NCBI GenBank assembly: GCA_011605715.1
Contig: JAAOZO010000143.1
Location: 1-22,197 of the forward strand
Direction of reading: 5' to 3'
DNA from: Nitrososphaerota archaeon
Lineage (GTDB): Archaea > Thermoproteota > EX4484-205 > JAAOZO01
DNA length: 22,197 nucleotides
The position numbers and the translations under genes were made by a program. The notes under the pieces were generated by a model, which saw only the letters and a list, made by a program, of their open reading frames with translations, did no database searches and had not been told where the DNA came from. Positions 7,310 to 15,519 of the stretch are shown piece by piece. Numbering within the stretch: the first letter of the stretch is position 1; each line of letters starts with the position of its first letter.

Positions 7310-8578
7310 ATGACTCCTAAAAAGTACCTTGAAGAAGCTGAAAAAACTTTGGGGACTAAGCCAAAGTTTGTAGCTTCTGCACCGGGTGGAGTAGACCTAT
7401 TTAACACTCACCAAGATTATAAAGGACTACCAATTGTAGCTGCAGCAGTAAACCTCAGAACTTATGTATATGCGGTTCCATTGGATGAAGAAAAGATAAG
7501 AATTAGCACAACTAAAAACCTATCCGAAAGTAACGAATTAGTAGAATATGAGATTGATTTGAAGGAGGCTTCAGAAAAAGAAAGGAATCCTGCAGGATAC
7601 TTAGCGGCAACTATCAGAATATTAAGAAGAATGGAAAAAGAAAGCTCAAAGATTAGTGGATTAAAAATTTACGTGAGAAGCGATGCGCCATTAGATTCGG
7701 ATATATTAGGAAGTGGTGCATTAGAAGTTTCAAGTATAATGCTGTTAAATGGAATATTTAACCTAGGACTAGATAAGAAAAGAATAGCAGAATATTCTTT
7801 TCTAGCAGAATCTTATGAGATGGGTACACTATGTGGACGAGTTGAGCAATATGCATCAACCTTTGGAGGAGTATTCGTACTAAGACAGAAACCAACAATA
7901 GAAGTAGAAGAAATTAGCCGATTTCCACTTACGTTAGTTGTTATAAACTCTGGTGAAGCCATACCAGCAGACAACATACGTAGTGAACGAGAAAATGAAA
8001 TAAATGAAGGACTAAGATTGCTGCTTGAGTCACCAATGCTACATAAAACTTTTAAGAAAAAACTTGGAAAAACATGTTACGAAGTTAACTGGGAAGAAAT
8101 ATCTAAACAAGAACTTATGAGGTATTTGTTCTTAGTTCCAGAGACTTCAGCCAAAAGATTTCTATTTACAATAGATATGAACACATCAACTCAGCTTGCA
8201 ATAGCAATTCTTAAAGGAGAAGAAACAAACGTCACGAAACTAAAAGAAATATTTGATGAAGAAAGAATTAGAAAGTTAGAAAAAGCGAATTGGAATCCAG
8301 AAGTGGTACTTGGAGAAATAATGAACTATCAACATGAGATTTTGAGAGATGTTTACGAAGCATCCACGGATAAGATAGAGACGATAAGAAACTACATTCT
8401 AGCATTTTCTCCAGTTCTAGGAATTAAAGTTAGTAGTAAGAAGATGATGGGAAATCTTATAGCTCTCGTAAGAAATAAAGAGGAAGCAAAAAATGTAGTT
8501 AATGATGCTCTTGAAGCAGGAGCTACTAGCGCAACAGTAGTTGAAATAGATAAGGGTGTAGATTTTTATAGTTTTTGA
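7310..8578 (+). CDS. Galactokinase-like GHMP superfamily protein with degenerate kinase motifs
   Basis: The overall layout is that of galactokinase: the substrate motif 'APGGVDLFNTHQDYKG' near the N-terminus (compare APGRVNLIGEHTDY), then 'LEVSSIMLLNGIF', 'CGRVEQYASTFGGVFVL' and a C-terminal 'IALVRNKEEA' region. However, all three signatures are altered. The ATP loop PxGxGLSSSA appears as 'PLDSDILGSGA' (residues 130-140 counting from 7301). The catalytic Asp of the 'IMDQ' motif is Glu (VEQ, 181-183). The glycine-rich third motif is reduced to 'GIKVSSKKMMGN'. It may be a divergent sugar kinase or a non-catalytic partner. Two in-frame ATGs exist, 7301 and 7310. The AGAAGG SD (7295-7300) abuts the first but is well spaced for the second, so 7310 is preferred. 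A PfkB kinase follows after 21 nt. Confidence 0.82.
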   Translation: MTPKKYLEEAEKTLGTKPKFVASAPGGVDLFNTHQDYKGLPIVAAAVNLRTYVYAVPLDEEKIRISTTKNLSESNELVEYEIDLKEASEKERNPAGYLAATIRILRRMEKESSKISGLKIYVRSDAPLDSDILGSGALEVSSIMLLNGIFNLGLDKKRIAEYSFLAESYEMGTLCGRVEQYASTFGGVFVLRQKPTIEVEEISRFPLTLVVINSGEAIPADNIRSERENEINEGLRLLLESPMLHKTFKKKLGKTCYEVNWEEISKQELMRYLFLVPETSAKRFLFTIDMNTSTQLAIAILKGEETNVTKLKEIFDEERIRKLEKANWNPEVVLGEIMNYQHEILRDVYEASTDKIETIRNYILAFSPVLGIKVSSKKMMGNLIALVRNKEEAKNVVNDALEAGATSATVVEIDKGVDFYSF

Positions 8579-8599
8579 GAAAGTAAAGGCTGAGAGTAG

Positions 8600-9535
8600 T
8601 TGAGGATTTTAGTTGTGGGGGCCTTAACTGTTGACTACATAGACTTTTATGGGAAATATAGAGAAGAGATGTTGGGGGGAGGAGCTTTCTACAGCTCCAT
8701 TGCTGCAAGAAAGTTAGGAGCAAGAGTAACGTTACTAACTACTGTAGGAAGAGATTTCAACCAAAAATATTTAGACTTCATTAAATCAACAGGAACAGAA
8801 GTTCACTTACTTAAAGACGAGAATACGGTAAAATTCTTGAACTACCTAATTAGACCTGGTTTAAGAAAGCAAGAAGTTTTATCAACAACGACCAAAAAAA
8901 TAGCGGAGATACCCTTTGATTTAAAAGAGTTTGAAATTATTCACATAACCCCAGTTTTGGGTGAAGTTGACGATGCTCTTGCAGAGTACATTTTAAAGAA
9001 CAACTTTGATGGAAAAACATCAATAGAAATTCAAGGATTTGTTAGAGAAGATAAAGTTGGTTCACTAAAAAACAAATTTTGGAGCTCTAGTGAAAAATGG
9101 TTAAAGAACGCATTCACCTTGCATCTATCTAAGGAGGAACTACTCTTTGCAGTAAGGAGGAGAATACAGGAATTGATAAAATCTGAGAAAAATGAAGGAG
9201 CAAATTATGTTGCACTTACTATGGCAAGTTATGGCTCTTTTGTTTTCTCGAAAAATGAGCGGCACTTTATACCAATACCAAGAGAACTTATTTTTGAGAA
9301 TGATGTTGGCTGTGGAGATATTTATTCTATGGTTTTTTCTCTGATGGTTGCTCAAGGAAAAGAACTAATAGATGCAGGACTAGAAGCGACAGCTATGGCT
9401 GTGTTAAGAGCCAAATACAAAAAAATAAGTGAATTTTTTAACAACGATCTAGATATTGACGAAACAAAAAAGAGATTAAGAGAGTATCAGATTCACTACG
9501 GACTGAGTCAGGTAAGTAAAAATGTCCAGAAATAA
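8600..9535 (+). CDS. PfkB-family sugar/nucleoside kinase
   Basis: A 311-aa ribokinase-like kinase. It has the N-terminal 'GGGAFYSSIAARKLG' motif (from residue 26; sugar-binding region) and the C-terminal 'DVGCGD' anion-hole/catalytic motif (235-240), with the catalytic base D240 intact and Cys in place of the usual Ala of GAGD. The start is TTG 8600, 21 nt after the GHMP gene; the sequence before it is purine-rich but has no strong SD. It overlaps the GPN GTPase by 14 nt. The 'IEIQGFVR' segment (142-149) is reminiscent of archaeal inositol-type PfkB kinases, but that rests on memory and the substrate is undetermined. Its neighbour suggests that the pair act on the same sugar or polyol. Confidence 0.88.
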   Translation: MRILVVGALTVDYIDFYGKYREEMLGGGAFYSSIAARKLGARVTLLTTVGRDFNQKYLDFIKSTGTEVHLLKDENTVKFLNYLIRPGLRKQEVLSTTTKKIAEIPFDLKEFEIIHITPVLGEVDDALAEYILKNNFDGKTSIEIQGFVREDKVGSLKNKFWSSSEKWLKNAFTLHLSKEELLFAVRRRIQELIKSEKNEGANYVALTMASYGSFVFSKNERHFIPIPRELIFENDVGCGDIYSMVFSLMVAQGKELIDAGLEATAMAVLRAKYKKISEFFNNDLDIDETKKRLREYQIHYGLSQVSKNVQK

Positions 9536-10319
9536 AGTAGAAGAAGCACCAGCATTATTCATAATAGGTACAGCGGGTAGTGGAAAAACAAGTTTAACTT
9601 CAAGCATGGTTGAGTGGCTAATTAAGAAAGGAATAAATGCAGAGGCAATAAATTTAGACCCTGGAGTAGAGTTCTTACCATACGAGCCACTAATAGATGC
9701 GAGGGAGTACGTAGATGTTTATGAAATTATGAGAACGGAGGGGCTTGGACCGAACTCTGCACTAATACTTAGTACAGACCTATTGGTAGACTATGTTGAT
9801 GAAATGAGAAAAACACTCAATGAATCTACAGCAGATATCTTTATTGTTGACACGCCTGGGCAAATTGAATTATTTGCATTTAGAAGTGGTGGATTAGTTC
9901 TTACAGAAGAATTATTTAGGGGGAATAAAGCAATAGCGTACCTAGTTGATGCACCATTTTCTTCAGAACCTATGAACTTTATATCGAACTTGTTTCTTGA
10001 GGCTGCGGTTTACTCTAGGTTTTTGCTTCCAACCATTACAGTAATAACTAAAGCAGATTTAGTAGGTGGAGAATCAATCAGAAATATCTTAAAGTGGTTT
10101 GCTAATAAAGAAACAATAATAGAAGATGTGAGAACAAGATATAGTGCGGAAAAATACTTATATGTAAAAAACGTAGTAAAGTCAATCCCCTCTCTTGGAT
10201 TCTTAGAAAAGCCAATAATTACCTCTTCTAAAACTTTTGAAGGAATTGTTGACCTTTATGCTTCCGTATCAAGAATTTTCTTTGGAGGAGAAGAAACAAG
10301 GTATGGCCCTCCACCATAA
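9522..10319 (+). CDS. GPN-loop GTPase
   Basis: A 265-aa GPN-loop GTPase, the family of archaeal homodimeric relatives of eukaryotic GPN1-3 (RNA polymerase II assembly and import). The P-loop is GTAGSGKTS (residues 16-24). The diagnostic Gly-Pro-Asn insertion is at 76-78 (LGPNSA). Switch II is DTPGQIE (110-116) and the guanine-specificity motif is TKAD (176-179). The ATG lies 14 nt inside the PfkB gene, so translation is probably coupled. The acidic/proline-rich C-terminus ends 'RYGPPP'. The operon linkage to sugar kinases is not functionally explained and may simply be compact packing. Confidence 0.94.
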   Translation: MSRNKVEEAPALFIIGTAGSGKTSLTSSMVEWLIKKGINAEAINLDPGVEFLPYEPLIDAREYVDVYEIMRTEGLGPNSALILSTDLLVDYVDEMRKTLNESTADIFIVDTPGQIELFAFRSGGLVLTEELFRGNKAIAYLVDAPFSSEPMNFISNLFLEAAVYSRFLLPTITVITKADLVGGESIRNILKWFANKETIIEDVRTRYSAEKYLYVKNVVKSIPSLGFLEKPIITSSKTFEGIVDLYASVSRIFFGGEETRYGPPP

Positions 10320-10375
10320 GCCAGATCAAACAGAAATGTTTTTATTTAGGTAAAAAAGAGAAAAACGCAGGAAGT

Positions 10376-11245
10376 TTGAGCGTAATCCCTGAACTTAACG
10401 AGCTACGCCAAGAAGCAAGAGAGTTAGAAAAGCAGCTTCAAGAAGTTAAGAAAACATTAAGAGAAAAAGTAGAACAAAGGAATAAGTTAGTAGAACAAAT
10501 AAGAGCAATATCAAAAGAAATAATGGAAAACAGAAAACAAAGAGACGAAAGCAACGCCCAAGTGAAGAAACTAAAAGAAGAAATCAATAAAATGATTTCA
10601 GAACTTAATTCATTAAGAAACGAATTAAGAACAAGAGATGCCCTAAGGAATAGACTAAAAGCTAAATTTAAAATGAGCGAAGAAGAAGCTAAAAAGAGAT
10701 TAAGTCAACTGGAATGGAGACTTGTAACAGAACCGCACAATCCTAAAGAAGAAGCCTTAATAGTTAATGAGATAGAACGTCTGAGGTCTATAATTACGTC
10801 CTACGATAAGTTATCGACAACTACAGAAAAGGAAAGGGAGATAAAGGATAAAATGGTAGAAATGAAGGATAAAATAACTGAACTAAGAAACAAAAGAAGT
10901 TTACTTATACAATCATCAGATGCTTACCATAAGAAAATCTTAGAACTAAAGAGTGCTAGAGAGAACCTAATAAAAGACTTAGAAAAAATAAGAAATGAAA
11001 TCCAAGAACTAGTGAAACAGAAAAACGATCTTTTTATGAAACTAGTCGAAAAAGACGCAAAAGCTTACCTTTTAATGTCTTCGCTGAGATCACAAAAAGA
11101 TTTTACAAGAGAAAGAAAGCTTAAGGAAGAATTAGAAATTAAGAGTAAAATTGCACAAGAAGTAGAGCAAAAATTGAAGGAAGGAAAGCCTCTTTCATTT
11201 GATGAACTGAAGATCTACTACGAGTTAAACCAAAAGCTTCAATAG
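10376..11245 (+). CDS. Long coiled-coil protein (COG1340-type)
   Basis: A 289-aa protein that is coiled coil almost from end to end, with an uncoiled break around residues 100-135. The segment 'LSQLEWRLVTEPHNPKEEAL' in that break is the signature I associate with archaeal COG1340 coiled-coil proteins. No enzyme motif, signal peptide or membrane segment is visible; old 'phosphoserine phosphatase' labels for this family are not supported. The TTG start at 10376 is 6 nt after the GGAAG-like stretch and about 30 bp after a TATA-like TTTTTATTT (10339-10347). The next gene is a DUF373 membrane protein, so a scaffold role linked to the membrane is possible but inferred. Confidence 0.85.
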   Translation: MSVIPELNELRQEARELEKQLQEVKKTLREKVEQRNKLVEQIRAISKEIMENRKQRDESNAQVKKLKEEINKMISELNSLRNELRTRDALRNRLKAKFKMSEEEAKKRLSQLEWRLVTEPHNPKEEALIVNEIERLRSIITSYDKLSTTTEKEREIKDKMVEMKDKITELRNKRSLLIQSSDAYHKKILELKSARENLIKDLEKIRNEIQELVKQKNDLFMKLVEKDAKAYLLMSSLRSQKDFTRERKLKEELEIKSKIAQEVEQKLKEGKPLSFDELKIYYELNQKLQ

Positions 11246-11296
11246 AAAAGGAAAAGATTTTATTCCTTCTAGAACCTTTTTGATCTAAGAAGATAG

Positions 11297-12433
11297 TTGA
11301 AAGAGGAGGGAAAGAAAAGAATCTTAGTACTCTGTATAGACCTAGACGACGATGTAGGTAACAAAGCAGGTATAAAGACACCAGTTGTTGGGAGAGGCCC
11401 GGTTATTGACGCTGGCTTAAAACTAGCGCTTTCAGACCCAGAAGAGTCAGATGCAAATGCAATATTTGCATCTGTTAAAACTTATGATAAGCTTGTTTCT
11501 GAAGGCTACGGGTGCCAAGTTGCTCTTGTAGCTGGCTCTCAGGAAGGAGAGCCCTATTCTTCAATGAAAGTGATTGAAGAAATAAAACAAATTTCAAAAA
11601 CTTATGAGCCTACAGACGTTTTTGTTGTTACCGATGGCTTTGGAGATGAAGACATAATTCCGGTAGTTAAGGCAAATTTACCTGTTTCGGGTGTAGTAAG
11701 AGTTGTCGTGAAACATAGTAAGTCAGTTGAGGAATCTTATGTAATAATTGGGAGGTACATTAAGATGTTATTTACTGATGAGCGATTCAAAAAGTATACT
11801 TTAGGATTTTCAGGGATTTTACTAATACTATACTCACTACTTTCTGGTCTAAATTTACTAGCTCAAGGAGTATTCGTAACAGCATTCATTTTTGGTTTAG
11901 TGATGCTTATGAAGGGGTATAACCTTGACATAAAAATCAAAAACAAGTTTTACACAATTTTTGAGACAGAGCTTCCATTACCACAGTACGTAACTAACAT
12001 TGCCTTTAACTTGGTTGGTTATGTACTAATAGCATTAGGAACACTTAACGGGATATATCAAGCATTTCTGGTTACTCAAAGTTTGAATGCAACTACAGTT
12101 ATAACAATCATTTCAAACTCTAATTTAATCTTAGGTACATTCTTTAAAAATGGAGGGGCGTACATATTGTTAGGATTGGTATCTTTCCAGTTATCTAGGT
12201 TTGTTGTTACATGGTATCTAAACAGAAAGGAAATCCAGAATATAGTTCTTGTATTGATAGCGCTTGCTTCATCTTATCCTATGATATTAGCTTTAGGAGA
12301 TTTTCTTATAAATCCAGGAGTGTACTTAGTAAGCATGGCATACTACTCAATAATAAGTCTTGTAATATTTATTATACTTAGCGCTACATTACTTATGTCT
12401 TTTCGGATACTAAAAAGGAGTGCAACCATTTAA
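11297..12433 (+). CDS. DUF373 family integral membrane protein
   Basis: A 378-aa archaeal DUF373 protein of unknown function. The N-terminal soluble domain (about 1-155) has 'ILVLCIDLDDDVG' (9-21), 'GRGPVIDAGLKLALSDPEESDAN' (split by the family's conserved GR-P motif) and 'VVTDGFGDEDIIPVV', an acidic, possibly metal-binding surface. About six hydrophobic segments follow, in residues 170-375, with a short 'RKEIQN' loop. The start is TTG 11297; the purine-rich GAGGAGGG lies just inside the coding sequence and has no usable start after it. A striking inverted repeat sits at 11448-11474. The gene converges on a small minus-strand gene 34 nt away. Confidence 0.88.
   Translation: MKEEGKKRILVLCIDLDDDVGNKAGIKTPVVGRGPVIDAGLKLALSDPEESDANAIFASVKTYDKLVSEGYGCQVALVAGSQEGEPYSSMKVIEEIKQISKTYEPTDVFVVTDGFGDEDIIPVVKANLPVSGVVRVVVKHSKSVEESYVIIGRYIKMLFTDERFKKYTLGFSGILLILYSLLSGLNLLAQGVFVTAFIFGLVMLMKGYNLDIKIKNKFYTIFETELPLPQYVTNIAFNLVGYVLIALGTLNGIYQAFLVTQSLNATTVITIISNSNLILGTFFKNGGAYILLGLVSFQLSRFVVTWYLNRKEIQNIVLVLIALASSYPMILALGDFLINPGVYLVSMAYYSIISLVIFIILSATLLMSFRILKRSATI
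11448..11474. repeat. 11-bp perfect inverted repeat with 5-nt loop inside the DUF373 gene
   Basis: The arms CAGATGCAAAT (11448-11458) and ATTTGCATCTG (11464-11474) are exact reverse complements separated by GCAAT. The repeat lies within the codons for SDANAIFAS. It could form a hairpin in the mRNA or be a protein-binding palindrome. Confidence 0.8.
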
Positions 12434-12467
12434 AAACAAAGAGTACACTTTCAAGGTTTTGTAGCTG

Positions 12468-12641
12468 CTAGTACACTTCAACTTCAAAGTGTTCTTTGCA
12501 TTTTTTACACACTAAAATGTATTTAACTGTGCCATCAGGATATTCTTCAGATTTTTCTATAACTGGCTCGTGTGTTCCTCCAAGTTTGCATGATGCTGAA
12601 GAAATCTTCTTTATCTCATTTTCAAGCTTTTCGCTACGCAT
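12468..12641 (-). CDS. 57-aa zinc-ribbon-like small protein
   Basis: This short gene begins with ATG at 12641, preceded by a good SD (AAAGGTGG, about 7 nt spacing), 26 nt after the Gfo/Idh stop, so it is probably the last gene of that leftward operon. The protein has an N-terminal helix 'MRSEKLENEIKKISSASCKL', then 'GGTHEP', a strand-like 'GTVKYILVCKKCKEHFEVEV' and ends at TAG. Possible metal ligands are Cys18, His24, Cys45, Cys48 and His51. C-x2-C in a beta-hairpin followed by H is typical of half a zinc ribbon. I do not recognise a named family. SD, operon spacing and the Cys/His pattern make it a credible gene. Confidence 0.65.
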   Translation of the reverse strand: MRSEKLENEIKKISSASCKLGGTHEPVIEKSEEYPDGTVKYILVCKKCKEHFEVEVY

Positions 12642-12667
12642 ATAGCACCACCTTTATCGCGCATAAA

Positions 12668-13714
12668 CTAATAGTTTACAGGTTCCCATTTTCCAGATTT
12701 TATAGACTTATAGCCTGCATCGATGATAGCGTTAACAACGTACCCATCTTCAAGATTTTCAACAGGCATTTTTCCATTTATGAAAGAGTTTACAAAATGA
12801 GATAGTTCTGAGAGGTAGCCATATATTTCATGCTCTCTCCATATAGGAAACAACCAACCTTTTTTTGCTTCAGCTTTTTCTACTACATACCCAACTTTTT
12901 CTTCTGGAGCAACGGTAAACATCTTTATCCCAGTTTCTCTCGTTAAATCAATGAATATAGCACCCTCTGTTCCATATATTTCAAATCTTATGTCTAGGCC
13001 TCCATGAGCAGTCCAGCTGTTTTCCGATTGACCAACTTCATTGCCTTCATACTTCACTAGAATTATGCTACTATCTTCAGCTTTTGTTTGGTGATATAAA
13101 GTAGCACCCCAAGCAAATGCACTGATAGGCTTTTTTCTTACTAGTTTCCTATCGACCTCAACGCTATGACAACCCATATCAATCAAAGCGCCCCCGCCAG
13201 ATAGTTCTGGATCCCAAAACCACGCAGAGTGAGGACCAAAGTGCGCCTCCCTACTTCTTACTAATATCACGTTGCCTATTGCACCTTTATTAATCATCTC
13301 CATTGCTCTTTCCATGTGTGGTGTAAAGAGCATGTTTTCTGCGTAAGCATGCAGCACACCATACCGCCTTACAGCATCAAGTGCTTGTCGTGCTTCCACT
13401 AAGTTTCTAGCAAGGGGTTTTTCGACTATAACATTTTTATGATTTTCTGCTGCTAAAGCTACTGCTGAAGAATGTAGGTAATTAGGAAGAGTAATATCAA
13501 CAGCCTCTACTTCTGGGTCTTTAATAGCTTTTTCAATAGCATCGTCACCATGGTAGAATTTCCTTATTCCCCATCTTTTTGCAAAACGTTCGGCGTGAGT
13601 TTGACTCTTAGAAGCTACAGCTACCACTTCTGCGTTTGGAATTTCCTTAAATGCAGTCATGTGGAAGTTTGCTACAAATCCTGTACCAAGAAGAGCTACC
13701 TTTAGAGGAGTCAT
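12668..13714 (-). CDS. Gfo/Idh/MocA-family NAD(P)-dependent oxidoreductase
   Basis: A 348-aa dehydrogenase of the glucose-fructose oxidoreductase/inositol dehydrogenase family. The N-terminal Rossmann fold starts 'VALLGTGFVANFHMTAF' (dinucleotide loop at residues 10-15). The conserved EKP motif is E98-K99-P100, Lys99 being the usual catalytic lysine. The C-terminal beta-sheet domain contains 'GGGALIDMGCHSVEV', with D179 and H183 as the common catalytic pair. It probably oxidises or reduces a sugar, inositol or amino-sugar derivative; the substrate is not readable. It is divergent from the DegT aminotransferase across a 494-nt gap and followed by the 57-aa zinc-ribbon-like gene. Family members often work next to DegT aminotransferases and sugar isomerases, as here. 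Confidence 0.93.
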   Translation of the reverse strand: MTPLKVALLGTGFVANFHMTAFKEIPNAEVVAVASKSQTHAERFAKRWGIRKFYHGDDAIEKAIKDPEVEAVDITLPNYLHSSAVALAAENHKNVIVEKPLARNLVEARQALDAVRRYGVLHAYAENMLFTPHMERAMEMINKGAIGNVILVRSREAHFGPHSAWFWDPELSGGGALIDMGCHSVEVDRKLVRKKPISAFAWGATLYHQTKAEDSSIILVKYEGNEVGQSENSWTAHGGLDIRFEIYGTEGAIFIDLTRETGIKMFTVAPEEKVGYVVEKAEAKKGWLFPIWREHEIYGYLSELSHFVNSFINGKMPVENLEDGYVVNAIIDAGYKSIKSGKWEPVNY

Positions 13715-13743
13715 ACTTCTTCACACTATAAGGTTATAGAGAA

Positions 13744-13756
13744 GAGTATTTATTTG
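13744..13756 (-). promoter_or_regulatory. TATA-like box for the Gfo/Idh gene
   Basis: Minus-strand CAAATAAATACTC is centred about 36 bp upstream of ATG 13714, predicting a leader of about 10 nt. Confidence 0.45.
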
Positions 13757-14177
13757 TTTTTGTTCATCAACTACTTAAACTTCTACTATTTTACTTAATA
13801 AAGAAACAAAGTTTTTCTGAATTAAAGCAGTGTAAAGAGAGCAGTAAGCACTGTTTGCTTAAAGAGTCTTAATGCGAAAGAAGCGCTGATCTGGTATAGT
13901 TTGAGGCAAAGACTATTTGACAATTCTTCACGACTTAAGTTGAAGATTCTCGCTCCTAGTAGCAGTTACTGTTTAGTTGTTCATTGGTTTCGTTCCATAT
14001 TTTCATAGCTTATATCTTTAGAGTAAATATTTAGGTCAGGTACTCGATAAAACACCAATAGAAACTTTACTAAACCTCTAGATTACGAAGACTTTTGGAG
14101 CAATTGCTTTTTCTGCGTATAGATTTGCTAAATGGAATCTACTTATCTAAAGTAAGTTACAGAAGAGGGTACAAAAA
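13757..14177. other. Gene-free divergent regulatory gap with two imperfect inverted repeats
   Basis: No credible coding sequence was found; the frames are broken by frequent stops. The gap holds an imperfect palindrome at 13926-13945 (CTTCA and TGAAG outside an ACTTAAGT core, with a 2-nt bulge). It also holds a possible stem at 13826-13851: AAGCAGTG with CACTGTTT, one G-U pair, 16-nt loop. Additional TATA-like sequence occurs near 14008-14015. It separates the divergent Gfo/Idh and DegT genes, and its length suggests regulation or an unrecognised RNA. Confidence 0.4.
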
Positions 14178-14186
14178 CTTTATATG
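14178..14186 (+). promoter_or_regulatory. TATA box for the DegT aminotransferase (leaderless start)
   Basis: CTTTATATG is centred about 27 bp before ATG 14209, so transcription should begin at the start codon. This settles the start at 14209 and excludes the in-frame codons further upstream, which lie before the promoter. Confidence 0.65.
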
Positions 14187-14208
14187 TTTTTGTTATGAAT
14201 TTAAAACT

Positions 14209-15444
14209 ATGGCTAAGCTTGCTATAAATGGGGGAAAGCCAACAAGAGAAAAGCCATTTCCTTCGTGGCCAATATTTGACGAAAACGAAGAAAGGGCATT
14301 ACTCGAGGTTTTAAGGTCAAAGCAGTGGGGAATAGGAGGGACAAAAAAGAAGGAATTCGAAGAAAAATTTTCCTCTTATCAAAACGCAAAGTATGGAGTT
14401 GCAGTTACTAATGGAACTGCTGCCCTTGAAATCGCGCTTAGAGCCTGTGGAATAGGTTGCGGAGATGAAGTAATAACCACACCGTATACTTTTATGGCAA
14501 CTGCTACCGCTATACTTTATGTTAATGCAATACCAATATTCGTGGATATAGAGCCAGATACCTACAACATTGATCCAAGAAAAGTTGAAGATGCAATTAC
14601 AGAAAAAACGAAAGCAATACTCCCAGTGCACATTGGAGGAAGACCTGCGAACATGGATGAACTTCTAAAGATTGCTGAAAAGAATAACTTATGCATAATA
14701 GAAGATGCTTGCCAAGCTTGGGGCTCTGAATGGAGAGGGAGAAGAGTTGGAGCAATTGGAAACATAGGAGCTTTTAGCTTTCAATCTAGTAAGAATATAA
14801 CTTCTGGAGAAGGAGGAATGATAGTTACTAACGACAAAGAACTATACACCAAAGCTTGGAGTCTTCACAACTGTGGAAGACTACCAGAAGGAGCTTGGTA
14901 TGATCATTATCTTCCAGGCGGTAACTACCGCATGACTGAGTTTCAAGCAGCCATTCTTCTAGCGCAACTTAAGAGGCTCGATGAACATACAAGAAGAAGA
15001 ATGGAAAATGTCAAGTACTTAAACGAAAAACTATCAAAGATAGACGGCATAAGCGTACTTAAGAATGACGAGCGAATTACTAGAAGCTCCTACCACCTTT
15101 ACATATTTAAGTATGACCCTGAAGCTTTTGGAGGATTGCCAAAGGAGAAGACAGCAAAGGCTCTTCAAGCTGAAGGCATCCCAGTTAGCGTAGGCTACTC
15201 AAAGCCACTTTACAAGGAGCCCTACCTTGAGTACTTTAAGAAGTGCCCACTCTCTTGCCCATACTACGGTAAGTCTGTTGATTACTCAAATCTAAAGTTG
15301 CCTGTAGTAGAGAAAGCTTGTTACTCAGAAGGACTTTGGATTGGTCAAAACGTACTATTAGGAACTAAAGAAGACATGGACGACATAGTTGCAGCCTTCG
15401 AAAAGGTTAAAGAAAACATAGACGAACTACGAAGTAAGCTATAG
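14209..15444 (+). CDS. DegT/DnrJ/EryC1-family PLP aminotransferase
   Basis: A 411-aa sugar aminotransferase-type enzyme. Visible landmarks are 'VAVTNGTAALEIALRACGIG', 'DEVITTPYTFMATATAI' and the PLP-contact 'IIEDACQAWGSEWRGRRVG'. Next are the Schiff-base lysine in 'SFQSSKNITSGEGG' (K195) and 'GGNYRMTEFQAAI'. It begins 'MAKLAINGGKPTREKPFPSW', the usual family opening. Family members transaminate keto-sugars or inososes using glutamate or glutamine. The start at 14209 is fixed by a TATA box 27 bp upstream. It ends with a single TAG, after which the same frame stays open into the next aminotransferase. Partnership with the Gfo/Idh dehydrogenase (keto group formed, then aminated) is a common scheme, but inferred here. 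Confidence 0.93.
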   Translation: MAKLAINGGKPTREKPFPSWPIFDENEERALLEVLRSKQWGIGGTKKKEFEEKFSSYQNAKYGVAVTNGTAALEIALRACGIGCGDEVITTPYTFMATATAILYVNAIPIFVDIEPDTYNIDPRKVEDAITEKTKAILPVHIGGRPANMDELLKIAEKNNLCIIEDACQAWGSEWRGRRVGAIGNIGAFSFQSSKNITSGEGGMIVTNDKELYTKAWSLHNCGRLPEGAWYDHYLPGGNYRMTEFQAAILLAQLKRLDEHTRRRMENVKYLNEKLSKIDGISVLKNDERITRSSYHLYIFKYDPEAFGGLPKEKTAKALQAEGIPVSVGYSKPLYKEPYLEYFKKCPLSCPYYGKSVDYSNLKLPVVEKACYSEGLWIGQNVLLGTKEDMDDIVAAFEKVKENIDELRSKL

Positions 15445-15488
15445 GAGGACGTTCTAACTAATACTCTTAACTTTAATGCAACAGAAAA

Positions 15489-15496
15489 CTTAAAAC
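15489..15496 (+). promoter_or_regulatory. TATA-like box for the class I aminotransferase
   Basis: CTTAAAAC is centred about 28 bp upstream of ATG 15520, consistent with a leaderless start there. The GTG at 15505 is only about 13 bp from the box and would lie upstream of the predicted transcription start. Confidence 0.4.
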
Positions 15497-15519
15497 TTAC
15501 TAAGGTGAACAAAAATGAA

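Noticed and set aside
14095..14208. N-terminal extension of the DegT protein from an upstream ATG-less TTG start
   Set aside because: The TATA box at 14178-14186 lies inside it, and the family's own opening begins at ATG 14209.
15442..15444. UAG read as pyrrolysine joining the two aminotransferases
   Set aside because: TAG ends several other genes here (COG1340-type, Gfo/Idh, PadR, both 57-aa genes), so it is an ordinary stop. Only the open same-frame linker is kept as a finding.
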